A stretch of DNA of 5,544 bases, taken from CAZHZT01 sp964537285. Its GTDB lineage: Bacteria > Bacteroidota > Bacteroidia > Chitinophagales > Saprospiraceae. The notes beneath the pieces are model-generated. The model made no database searches and was not told the DNA's origin. It saw nothing but the letters and a program-made list of their open reading frames with translations. The position numbers and the translations under genes are program-made. The DNA lies in contig CAZHZT010000207.1 in NCBI GenBank assembly GCA_964537285.1, positions 1 to 5,544 of the forward strand, in the 5' to 3' direction. This document shows positions 1 to 4,840 of the stretch, piece after piece (the stretch's first letter is position 1; every line of letters starts with the position of its first letter).

Positions 1-5
1 TAGCG

Positions 6-743
6 TCAAGGTGTTCGGCCTCTTCGCTTTCTTGGCGCACTATCATCCACATATCGAATATAGTGTTTACATCCTAATGTTTCCTTTAAAAAATGATCAA
101 GAGGATTTAAATAGTAATTTCCAAATAACTGGCTTGTCAAGTTACCTATTGGTAAACCCTTTTTTCTTTCGACAGCTGTAAACAGGTCATCCCCGGGAAA
201 AGACACCTCATGAGGTTCCTGAGAATTGCTATTATCTATGATTAGATCAATAAGGCTTAAGGTTTTTGCACATCCGATCTTTCTTCTTAGTACAGTCTTT
301 AGAATTTCATGGTCAATGCTAGGAAAAAATTTTCGGATATCACACTTTAAAACAAAGGTATTTTGTCTGGAAAACTTTTGAAACCTAAGAATAGCTTTAT
401 GTGTTCCCTTATTTTTTCGATTTGCATAAGAATCAAAGATCATACTCGACTCTAAGATTGGAGCGATCACATTACATAGAGCATGATGAACCACTCTATC
501 TCGGTATGGAGCAGCGCTTATCATACGGGGCTTAGGCTCGTATATGTCAAACTCCCTATAACCTCCTGGCTGGTAAGTTTCGGCTGTTAACTCCTCAATC
601 ATTTGGAATAAATTCCGCTCAAGTTTCAAATTAAAACGAGCTACTTCCTCATTAAACCGCTTCCCTTTTTGAGCTTTATGAGCTGCCAAAATAAAATTTG
701 AAAAGGAAACAATTTCTCTATATAAGTTTTTCTTTCTTTTCAT
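6..743 (-). CDS. DGR reverse transcriptase, disrupted at the YVDD motif
   Basis: Reverse transcriptase of a diversity-generating retroelement. It should copy the template RNA with errors at adenines, and the cDNA then replaces the variable region of the neighbouring target gene. Visible motifs are PKPRMISAAPYRDRVVHHAL (residues 71-90), DSYANRKNKGTHKA (104-117), the motif-3 aspartate in KCDIRKFFPSIDH (D135), GLPIGNLTSQLFGNYYL (196-212) and RYVDD (230-234). The IGxxxSQ form of motif 4 is diagnostic of DGR RTs. After YVDD the frame reads SAPRKRRGRTP and stops. DGR RTs normally run about 100 residues further, through the thumb region. The shifted frame from base 46 reads MIVRQESEEAEHLDA and stays open to the window edge, so a frameshift right after the catalytic motif is likely. 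Fusion to foreign sequence is the alternative. The start codon overlaps the avd stop (ATGA), implying translational coupling. Family assignment is firm; activity is doubtful. Confidence 0.93.
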   Translation of the reverse strand: MKRKKNLYREIVSFSNFILAAHKAQKGKRFNEEVARFNLKLERNLFQMIEELTAETYQPGGYREFDIYEPKPRMISAAPYRDRVVHHALCNVIAPILESSMIFDSYANRKNKGTHKAILRFQKFSRQNTFVLKCDIRKFFPSIDHEILKTVLRRKIGCAKTLSLIDLIIDNSNSQEPHEVSFPGDDLFTAVERKKGLPIGNLTSQLFGNYYLNPLDHFLKETLGCKHYIRYVDDSAPRKRRGRTP

Positions 744-1081
744 CTTATGCTCTTTAACCAGCCTCCTACTTCCTTGCCAATCTCATTTATCTTATTTTGA
801 ATAAACTCATATCGTCTTAAATCGATGCATTTAAGATCTTTCGAAAGTCTTATGTGATACCGAAGCCGCTCAATCTTAATATTGACTTTTCTCAATAATC
901 GCTTTTTATCTTCTTTATTGCTATAATAGGCTTCTATAAGTTCTTCTAGCAAGTCCATAAGTAAGCTTTGGATACGATCCGCCAGTAAGAATTTTTGAGA
1001 CCTTGGGTATTTAGACAATTGTGGAACCAAATACTTCAATAAATCATATGTATGCGTTATTACATTCTCTTTTTCTGCCAT
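740..1081 (-). CDS. avd: DGR accessory variability determinant (Avd)
   Basis: Small basic helical protein of about 113 residues, between the target gene and the RT. Known Avd proteins form a pentameric four-helix-bundle barrel that binds the RT and template RNA and is needed for mutagenic homing. The sequence is almost entirely predicted helix: THTYDLLKYLVPQLSKYP, a second helix RSQKFLLADRIQSLLMDLLE, a Lys/Arg-rich third helix containing KRLLRKVNIKIERLRYHIRL, and a C-terminal helix ending GGWLKSIR. The YLVPQLSKYPRSQKFLLADR segment is typical of the four-helix-bundle/Avd family. I chose the ATG at 1081; an in-frame TTG at 1087 would add two residues. The stop overlaps the RT start as ATGA, so the two are translated as a coupled pair. 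The leader contains a GC-rich hairpin. No Shine-Dalgarno site is obvious, as is usual for Bacteroidota. The call rests on sequence character plus strict DGR context. Confidence 0.9.
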   Translation of the reverse strand: MAEKENVITHTYDLLKYLVPQLSKYPRSQKFLLADRIQSLLMDLLEELIEAYYSNKEDKKRLLRKVNIKIERLRYHIRLSKDLKCIDLRRYEFIQNKINEIGKEVGGWLKSIR

Positions 1082-1096
1082 TTTCAAAAATTTCGA

Positions 1097-1112
1097 CCCC
1101 GCTGACGCGGGG
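1097..1112. repeat. GC-rich hairpin between DGR target gene and avd
   Basis: A perfect 6-bp GC-only inverted repeat (CCCCGC/GCGGGG) with a 4-base loop lies in the 61-base gap between the target stop and avd, 36 bases past the target stop. In the Bordetella phage DGR a short-loop hairpin/cruciform just downstream of the VR stimulates homing, and this one has comparable geometry, although it lies about 50 bases past the inferred VR end. On the transcribed strand it is followed by a weak T run, so it could instead act as an attenuator or mRNA stabiliser. The hairpin itself is seen directly; its role is inferred. Confidence 0.6.
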
Positions 1113-1148
1113 AAAAGGGTAAAAGGTATACAGCGTTCCTTCTAGAGG

Positions 1149-2981
1149 TTAATGAGCCCTGGCTAAACGAAACCCAATGCCATCGTCTCGAGGAGGAGGA
1201 ATAAGGTTGAGGCGAAGAGAAACGCGGCAGTACCTAGTAAGGTAGTAACATCCGCCGCCCCGCAAAACAAACCTACTACAATCTCCGTTTCTCCAGGCTG
1301 AACCTTCAGAAGGCGCTCCTGAGTAAGTATCGTTCCAGCAATCATTGGTCCATTCCCAAACATTACCACTCATATCCGACAAGCCAAGCTCATTGGCTTG
1401 CTTTTTACCTACTTCATGCGTTTCACTCCCCGAGTTGCTCCCATACCAGGCTACTTTATCAATATCATTACCTCCGGCATATTTATATCCTCTGGATTGA
1501 TTTCCACCACGGGCCGCAAACTCCCACTCCGCTTCCGAAGGAAGTCGGTAGCCTTTTGAATTCGCGTTAAACGTTACACTCTCACCTCTAATATTATAAA
1601 AAGGCGTTAATTTACTTTGCCGGCTCAACCAATTACAATATTCAACGGCACCATACCAGCTCACTTCGTTGGCCGGATGCCGCTCATAGCCATTTTCGAC
1701 ACTGAAAGTGCCGTTTTTGTAGGTTACTTTGCTGTAAGTAGAAAGTTCAAATATTGGATTTCCCCCAAGGCTAACATCCTTATCGTTTAAAGTGATTTGA
1801 TTGGAATTTGAATTCAGGAATTCTACATATTCCCCTTTTGTCACTTCAAATTTACCTATGTAAAAAGTCGGTACCTTTACACTGTGCATCGGTTTCTCAC
1901 CATCATAACAATCACTTCCTTGTTCTGATGTACAGCCCATGTTAAAGGTTCCACCTTTTATTTCCAATAGGCCATCCTCCACTTTTGCATCTTCTTTTTG
2001 AAGGTCTTTTATCATTTCATTTGCTCTGGCAATTCGCTGACTATTGGGGAATCGAGCCTTAAAGTTCTCAAGCGCATCCACGGTATTTTGCTCTACGGCA
2101 ATCTGCCAAAAAAGGTTTTCTTGGCTTTGTAAGCGCTCCTGTTCAATTGCTTTTACTTTTTCATTAGCTTGCCGACTGAAATTTCCACCAGGATATTTTT
2201 TCAAGAATTGCCGGAAGTCTTCAATATTTTGGCTATTTTTTATTTTCAGCCACTCATTCAGTTCGCGCTGCGCCCGTTCCAGCTCTGCATCACTGAAGTC
2301 CGAGTCATTTTGAAGAGAAATACCAGCTCCTGTCAAGGTAAAAACATAGCTGTACCGACCAAAATCCGTGATCAAATCGCGCACATATTCTATGTCTATG
2401 GCTTCTGCGGTACTCCCTTCGTCTGCGATGATCAGGCCAATGATTCCTTGCTCATTGACCAAGGGCGCACCGGAAGTCCCCGGGCGGATACTGATTATAT
2501 CCACTGAGAGTTGATTATCCCGGATCTCTGAAATGGCCCCCTGCACCGGAGCAGGAGGAATATACCAACGCCGCTCGCGCCCTATAAAAGCCACCCTTTG
2601 TCCGATTCCGGGAATGGCCAGGCAATTTTGCTGCCATCGGTAATTGGGTGGCTTGGGCACTTCTAACAAGGCGACATCATAATTTGTATTTTTTCGTACC
2701 AGGGTTGCGTCAAAGGACCCCAGCTCGCTTTCAAACTGAAGCTTGATAGATTGAGTGGTGCTGTATTCATCTGCATCACTGACTACATGAGCTGCGGTAA
2801 CAATGTATAAGCTCTGCCCCCGAGTCCCTGTCACAAAGCCAAAACCGTATTCCTTATGCCCGTCATCAAAAGAAGTAGAAATGGCAACGACATTGTTGGT
2901 CAACGATTCGGCTACACTGTATTGCCCCGGTAAATAGGTAAAAGATAGAAGTAGTATGCCTGCAGAAAGCCAATATTTCAT
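1149..2981 (-). CDS. Exported trypsin-like protease fused to a DGR-diversified FGE/C-type-lectin domain (DGR target)
   Basis: A 610-residue DGR target protein. Residues 1 to about 25 look like a Sec signal peptide (MKYW, then a hydrophobic core LSAGILLLSFTYL). Residues about 28-210 are a trypsin-like serine protease with the full triad: His65 in VTAAHVV, Asp102 in NYDVALLEV and Ser170 in RPGTSGAPL. Residues 241-331 hold two degenerate ~45-residue helical repeats (FRQFLKKYPGG; LENFKARFPNS). Residues about 338-608 are an FGE-sulfatase/C-type-lectin-like domain, with GGTFNMGC, YIGKFEVTKGEYVEFLN, NEVSWYGAVEYCNWLS, YRLPSEAEWEFAARGG and LSDMSGNVWEW, ending in the variable region and GIGFRLAR. Cys586 aligns with one catalytic Cys of true FGE, but the other position is Tyr580, so this is probably a binding fold and not an enzyme. 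The protein is likely periplasmic or secreted, using the diversified face to select a partner or substrate. It is first in the operon with avd and the RT. Confidence 0.95.
   Translation of the reverse strand: MKYWLSAGILLLSFTYLPGQYSVAESLTNNVVAISTSFDDGHKEYGFGFVTGTRGQSLYIVTAAHVVSDADEYSTTQSIKLQFESELGSFDATLVRKNTNYDVALLEVPKPPNYRWQQNCLAIPGIGQRVAFIGRERRWYIPPAPVQGAISEIRDNQLSVDIISIRPGTSGAPLVNEQGIIGLIIADEGSTAEAIDIEYVRDLITDFGRYSYVFTLTGAGISLQNDSDFSDAELERAQRELNEWLKIKNSQNIEDFRQFLKKYPGGNFSRQANEKVKAIEQERLQSQENLFWQIAVEQNTVDALENFKARFPNSQRIARANEMIKDLQKEDAKVEDGLLEIKGGTFNMGCTSEQGSDCYDGEKPMHSVKVPTFYIGKFEVTKGEYVEFLNSNSNQITLNDKDVSLGGNPIFELSTYSKVTYKNGTFSVENGYERHPANEVSWYGAVEYCNWLSRQSKLTPFYNIRGESVTFNANSKGYRLPSEAEWEFAARGGNQSRGYKYAGGNDIDKVAWYGSNSGSETHEVGKKQANELGLSDMSGNVWEWTNDCWNDTYSGAPSEGSAWRNGDCSRFVLRGGGCYYLTRYCRVSLRLNLIPPPRDDGIGFRLARAH
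1161..1262 (-). other. DGR variable region (VR)
   Basis: This encodes residues about 574-607, the ligand-binding edge of the C-type-lectin fold. Read on the coding strand, invariant codons (CGG GGC GGC; ACT AGG; TGC CGC GTT TCT; CGC; CGA; ATT GGG TTT CGT TTA GCC) are interspersed with TAC TAC CTT, TAC, CTT, CTC AAC CTT ATT, CCT CCT and GAC GAT GGC. All of these end in C or T, as expected if the template has AAC or AAT there and the first two bases were randomised. The inferred ancestral motif is RVSNRNNNNPNNRNNNIGF, common in FGE-type DGR targets; the present protein reads RVSLRLNLIPPPRDDGIGF. The exact VR edges need the template repeat, which is not in this window. Confidence 0.85.
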
Positions 2982-2998
2982 TTGTTATAAGGTATTTT

Positions 2999-3028
2999 GA
3001 ACCTAAAAATGAGAAATTTTAATAACAA
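2999..3028 (-). promoter_or_regulatory. Weak candidate promoter of the DGR operon
   Basis: Upstream of the target start, the minus strand has TTG (3028-3026), 20 bases, then TAGGTTC (3005-2999). This loosely resembles the Bacteroidota -33 TTTG / -7 TAnnTTTG promoter. The -7 match is only partial and the leader would be very short, about 10-15 bases. It is offered because this AT-rich stretch is the only plausible promoter region for the target-avd-RT operon. Confidence 0.2.
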
Positions 3029-3106
3029 TTAATAATTTGGAGTGGTTAGGTATTATAGATAGAGTGTATTTCATTTGGTCGAAATTAATTTGGGAAGTCT
3101 TTAAAG

Positions 3107-3122
3107 CAGGCCGTTAGGCCTG
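3107..3122. repeat. Hairpin 1 of intergenic cluster
   Basis: A perfect 6-bp inverted repeat, CAGGCC/GGCCTG, with a 4-base GTTA loop. It is the first of three GC-rich hairpins packed into 82 bases upstream of the DGR operon. It is not followed by a T tract on either strand, so it is not a classical terminator. It could be part of a REP-like element or a transposon end. Confidence 0.55.
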
Positions 3123-3130
3123 TCTGATCG

Positions 3131-3154
3131 TAGCCCTGGGTTCTCCCAGGGTTA
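3131..3154. repeat. Hairpin 2 of intergenic cluster (strongest)
   Basis: A 7-bp perfect stem CCCTGGG/CCCAGGG with loop TTCT, extended outward by a G-T pair and two A-T pairs to about 10 bp. Neither side has a terminator-like T run. It sits 8 bases after hairpin 1. Confidence 0.6.
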
Positions 3155-3171
3155 TAGGATATAGAGACCAA

Positions 3172-3188
3172 CTTCCGCGTAGCGGAAG
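3172..3188. repeat. Hairpin 3 of intergenic cluster
   Basis: A perfect 7-bp inverted repeat CTTCCGC/GCGGAAG with a 3-base loop, just upstream of the transposase-like remnant. It resembles the other hairpins in stem length and short loop but not in sequence. Confidence 0.55.
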
Positions 3189-3198
3189 CACATCATAG

Positions 3199-3282
3199 GC
3201 CATTGCCGGACCGGAGCAGGTGATTCAATACCTGGGGCGTTCTACTCCCGGCCAGGTGGGCCAGAGCGCCGCCAAGCGTTAA
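3199..3282 (+). pseudogene. Possible IS91-family transposase remnant
   Basis: An open stretch of 27 codons with no start reads AIAGPEQVIQYLGR, then STPGQVGQSAAKR and a stop. AGPEQVxxYLGRYTH is a conserved core segment of IS91-type (Y2, rolling-circle) transposases. Here the match ends at LGR: the expected YTHxVAI is degraded to STPGQVG. No flanking transposase sequence is recognisable, so this is at most a fossil. The short match makes chance possible. The hairpin cluster next to it may belong to the same dead element. Confidence 0.45.
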
Positions 3283-3648
3283 AAACCAAATCACTTCAAG
3301 AACTAAATCTAAAAAAGTCAGCTAGTTTGAGCTTGCAAGAAAACGATCTTGACAAGGATGGGATTGATTTGCCCAAAAGAACAGAAAAAGCCAAAAAGTT
3401 GGATAGAAAAAATTTGAACGTCTGAAAAATAAGCCGGATATTGAGGAAACAAGCCCGAGAAAGCCTTTTGGAGAGGAAGAAACATTTCAATACTTTTCCC
3501 ATATAATACCTGGCTGGTCGGGTTGAGCTTGGTGCGACTTCCCGCAGCAAGTGCGGGACTAAATGTATCTGCCACAGGAGTCGCTTTGAGTAGATCATTT
3601 GAGTGGAAGCTTGGATGGGCAGGAAAGGCTTTTGGTTGGGGAGGCAGA
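3279..3648 (+). pseudogene. Degraded coding region of unknown origin in shifting frames
   Basis: No intact gene is present, but the plus strand has consecutive hydrophilic, protein-like stretches in three frames. The first, to a stop at 3417-3419, includes SLQENDLDKDGIDLPKRTEK and AKKLDRKNLNV. The second, one base back from the A6 run near 3407, reads FERLKNKPDIEETSPRKPFG and EEETFQYFSHII, stopping near 3523. The third, to a TAA at 3646-3648, includes FPYNTWLVGLSLVRLPAASA and FEWKLGWAGKAFGWGGR. Adding one A to the A6 run would join the first two as DRKKFERLKNKPD. I recognise no family. A short open frame near 3590-3730 ending QSVNQFIKIE may be another piece. Minus-strand open frames over the same bases look like shadows. 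Confidence 0.3.
3540..3558. repeat. Isolated GC-rich hairpin inside the decayed region
   Basis: A perfect 7-bp inverted repeat TCCCGCA/TGCGGGA with a 5-base GCAAG loop. It resembles REP-type palindromic units in form. It lies within the degraded coding stretch, which may mean that stretch was interrupted by an inserted repeat unit. Confidence 0.5.
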
Positions 3649-3770
3649 TAAAATTCTTAAATGTTTAAATGTTGTAGGCCATGAGTTAAAAATACAACAA
3701 TCTGTAAATCAATTTATTAAGATTGAATAAAAAACTTCAAAAACAAATAGTTTGTAAAAATCAGTAAATA

Positions 3771-3788
3771 AGCTTAACTTACTAAGCT
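3771..3788. promoter_or_regulatory. Inverted repeat upstream of toxin-antitoxin locus 1 (candidate operator)
   Basis: AGCTTA and TAAGCT are separated by 6 bases, a palindrome 55 bases before the first antitoxin start. Type II antitoxins usually bind such palindromes to repress their own operon. The surrounding 3649-3843 stretch is very AT-rich and holds no credible gene; its minus-strand open frame is a low-complexity shadow. The operator role is inferred from position only. Confidence 0.3.
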
Positions 3789-3843
3789 GTAATAAAGTTT
3801 CCATAAAGAATTTGAAGACTTTAAAGTAAAATAAAATTAGAAC

Positions 3844-4116
3844 ATGACAGTTGATGCAAAAAAATACAAATTGATTGAGAAAATTACAGAACTTCAAGAT
3901 GAAGAAGTTCTGAATAAATTAGACTTTGTATTAAGTGAATACTCTAAAGGGAATTTGATTTTAATGGAGATTGTTAAGCCGGTGAGGGATGAATTTGATA
4001 TTGAGCGGTTAAAAAAAGAACAAAATTATCAAGGTTTTGACAAAGAAGAGGTAGACCGGTTGATAGAAGAAATAGATATTCAAGAACCGATAGAGGAATT
4101 ACTCAAGATGATATAA
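3844..4116 (+). CDS. Antitoxin-like protein of PIN toxin pair 1
   Basis: A 90-residue acidic protein encoded 10 bases before a PIN-domain toxin, as expected for a VapB-like antitoxin. The N-terminal half is helical (DAKKYKLIEKITELQDEEVL, NKLDFVLSEYSKGN). The C-terminal part is charged (FDIERLKKEQNYQGFDKEEV) and ends DIQEPIEELLKMI, which could wrap the toxin. The second pair's antitoxin shares only a loose layout: N-terminal K-x-LI-x-I helix, middle linker, and C-terminal E-x-LEELL tail. I do not recognise a classical AbrB, RHH or Phd DNA-binding motif. The start ATG follows an AT-rich leader. The function rests mainly on gene order. Confidence 0.7.
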   Translation: MTVDAKKYKLIEKITELQDEEVLNKLDFVLSEYSKGNLILMEIVKPVRDEFDIERLKKEQNYQGFDKEEVDRLIEEIDIQEPIEELLKMI

Positions 4117-4126
4117 ATTTGGTTGG

Positions 4127-4569
4127 ATGAATTATTTCTTTGATACGAATGCAATCTTAATATATTTGAAAGATGGTGATAAAAAAGATTGGTTAGATAA
4201 AAATCACAATCCTTTGGGAAACGAAAATACAGCCATAATATCTGTGGTTGTATTAGGAGAATTAGAGTCCATTTCTTTAAGGAATAATTGGGGACAAAAA
4301 CGGGTAGAAAACTTACAGATATTTCTTCAAAAATTTTTAATTGCAGATATTAATTCAAGAGATGTCAAAAAAAATATGGAGAAATTGATGCATTTAGCCA
4401 AGGTAAATTGAAAGATAAACCGTTAGGAGACTCTTCAAGAAATATGGGTAAAAATGATTTGTGGATAGCAGCAACAACATCTATAACAAATTCTAAATTA
4501 ATCACCTCGGATAAGGATTTCAACCATTTGAATGGAAGGTATCTGGATTTGATTTTGATTGAGATTTGA
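4127..4569 (+). pseudogene. PIN-domain (VapC-like) toxin 1, split by a -1 frameshift
   Basis: PIN toxins are Mg2+-dependent ribonucleases. The unshifted frame gives 94 residues (stop 4409-4411) with Asp6 in FFDTN and Glu45 in LGELE, but it lacks the C-terminal acidic residues. A -1 shift at the A8 run (4367-4374) continues as KYGEIDAFSQGK, SSRNMGKNDLWIAAT and LITSDKDF to a TGA at 4567-4569. The joined 147-residue product has D6, E45, D111 and D129/D131, the full PIN set. It aligns without gaps to toxin 2, which has IKKYAQIDAYSQGK at the same place. The ancestral gene most likely had A9 (codons V-K-K-K-Y-G). The gene is broken unless ribosomes slip on A-AAA-AAT or the tract length varies. A sequencing error is also possible. 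Confidence 0.85.
4367..4375 (+). other. A8 tract / A-AAA-AAT slippery heptamer in toxin 1
   Basis: In the zero frame the codons are GTC AAA AAA AAT, so bases 4369-4375 form X-XXY-YYZ (A AAA AAT), the pattern for -1 ribosomal slippage. A -1 step there restores the complete PIN domain. The tract is also a natural hotspot for single-A loss during replication or transcription. No clear stimulatory structure is evident just downstream, so simple mutation is the default explanation. Confidence 0.5.
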
Positions 4570-4593
4570 TATAAGATTCAAACACGGCCTACA

Positions 4594-4674
4594 ATCGAGT
4601 AGGGAACGGTGAGCAATAAGCCCACCGCAGCCCTCCCCCACCACCGTACGTTCGGATCGCGAATACGGCGGTTC
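4594..4674 (-). mobile_element. 5'-truncated group II intron end (domains V and VI)
   Basis: Read on the minus strand, 4674-4639 folds as domain V: a 9-bp lower helix (ACCGCCGTA with TACGGTGGT), a 2-base CG bulge (4650-4649), a 4-bp upper stem (TTCG/CGAA) and a short loop. The catalytic triad CGC (4670-4668) pairs with GUG, including the expected G-U wobble. Next, 4638-4594 folds as domain VI: stem GGTGGGC/GCTCACC with a 5-base loop, then a lower stem whose 3' side CCC-TA-CTC leaves a bulged A at 4600. That is the branch point, 6-7 bases before the 3' end. No intron-encoded protein or domains I-III are visible upstream, so this is a dead fragment, probably left by incomplete reverse transcription. 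It lies tail-to-tail with the first PIN toxin gene, 24 bases from its end. Confidence 0.8.
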
Positions 4675-4809
4675 GCCAAACAGGGCAAATGTTCTTTTCA
4701 CCATTTACACCTTGCATTTTCCCCATCGAAACGAATGGTTTGTCATAGGTGTAGATAGCCACTGAAAAGTACCCCCCTACGCAAGCAATAGAAGGAACTG
4801 AATATTAAT
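4675..4809. other. Non-coding spacer before toxin-antitoxin pair 2
   Basis: This follows the intron domain V in the 5' direction of the intron strand and would correspond to intron domain IV or the IEP end if more intron survived. On the minus strand an unrecognised open stretch reads YFSVAIYTYDKPFVSMGK. I see no domain or family there, and no terminator or RNA gene. Confidence 0.3.
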
Positions 4810-4817
4810 TATATTTG
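4810..4817 (+). promoter_or_regulatory. Candidate -7 box for toxin-antitoxin operon 2
   Basis: TATATTTG matches the Bacteroidota -7 consensus TAnnTTTG exactly and lies 23 bases before the second antitoxin ATG, a sensible leader length. No clear -33 TTG is seen about 20 bases upstream, so the call is tentative. Confidence 0.4.
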
Positions 4818-4840
4818 TTGAAACAGAAAAAAATCTGCAA

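Noticed and set aside
1097..1112. Intrinsic terminator after the target gene
   Set aside because: The stem is only 6 bp and is not directly followed by a proper U tract. avd and the RT follow at once on the same strand, so full termination would cut off the rest of the DGR.
1163..1369. 68-codon minus-strand open frame over the VR
   Set aside because: It is an alternate frame of the target gene's conserved C-terminus, whose real frame has clear FGE motifs.
2044..2507. Two plus-strand open frames of 89 and 112 codons
   Set aside because: They are antisense shadows of the protease/repeat part of the target gene. They show no domain character, and the coding evidence is strong on the other strand.
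3312..3420. EF-hand/dockerin-like calcium site in NDLDKDGID
   Set aside because: It is a single short match in a broken frame without a paired loop; chance is likely.
3296..3598. Overlapping minus-strand open frames of 100 and 85 codons
   Set aside because: They have Phe/Leu/Ser-rich low-complexity translations, as expected opposite Lys/Glu-rich plus-strand sequence, with no recognisable motif.
3709..3897. 62-codon minus-strand open frame
   Set aside because: It lies in very AT-rich DNA, its translation is low-complexity Phe/Leu, and it runs antisense into the antitoxin gene start.
4498..4704. 68-codon minus-strand open frame
   Set aside because: It covers the group II intron domains V-VI and the antisense of the toxin 1 end. 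The RNA structure explains the sequence better.
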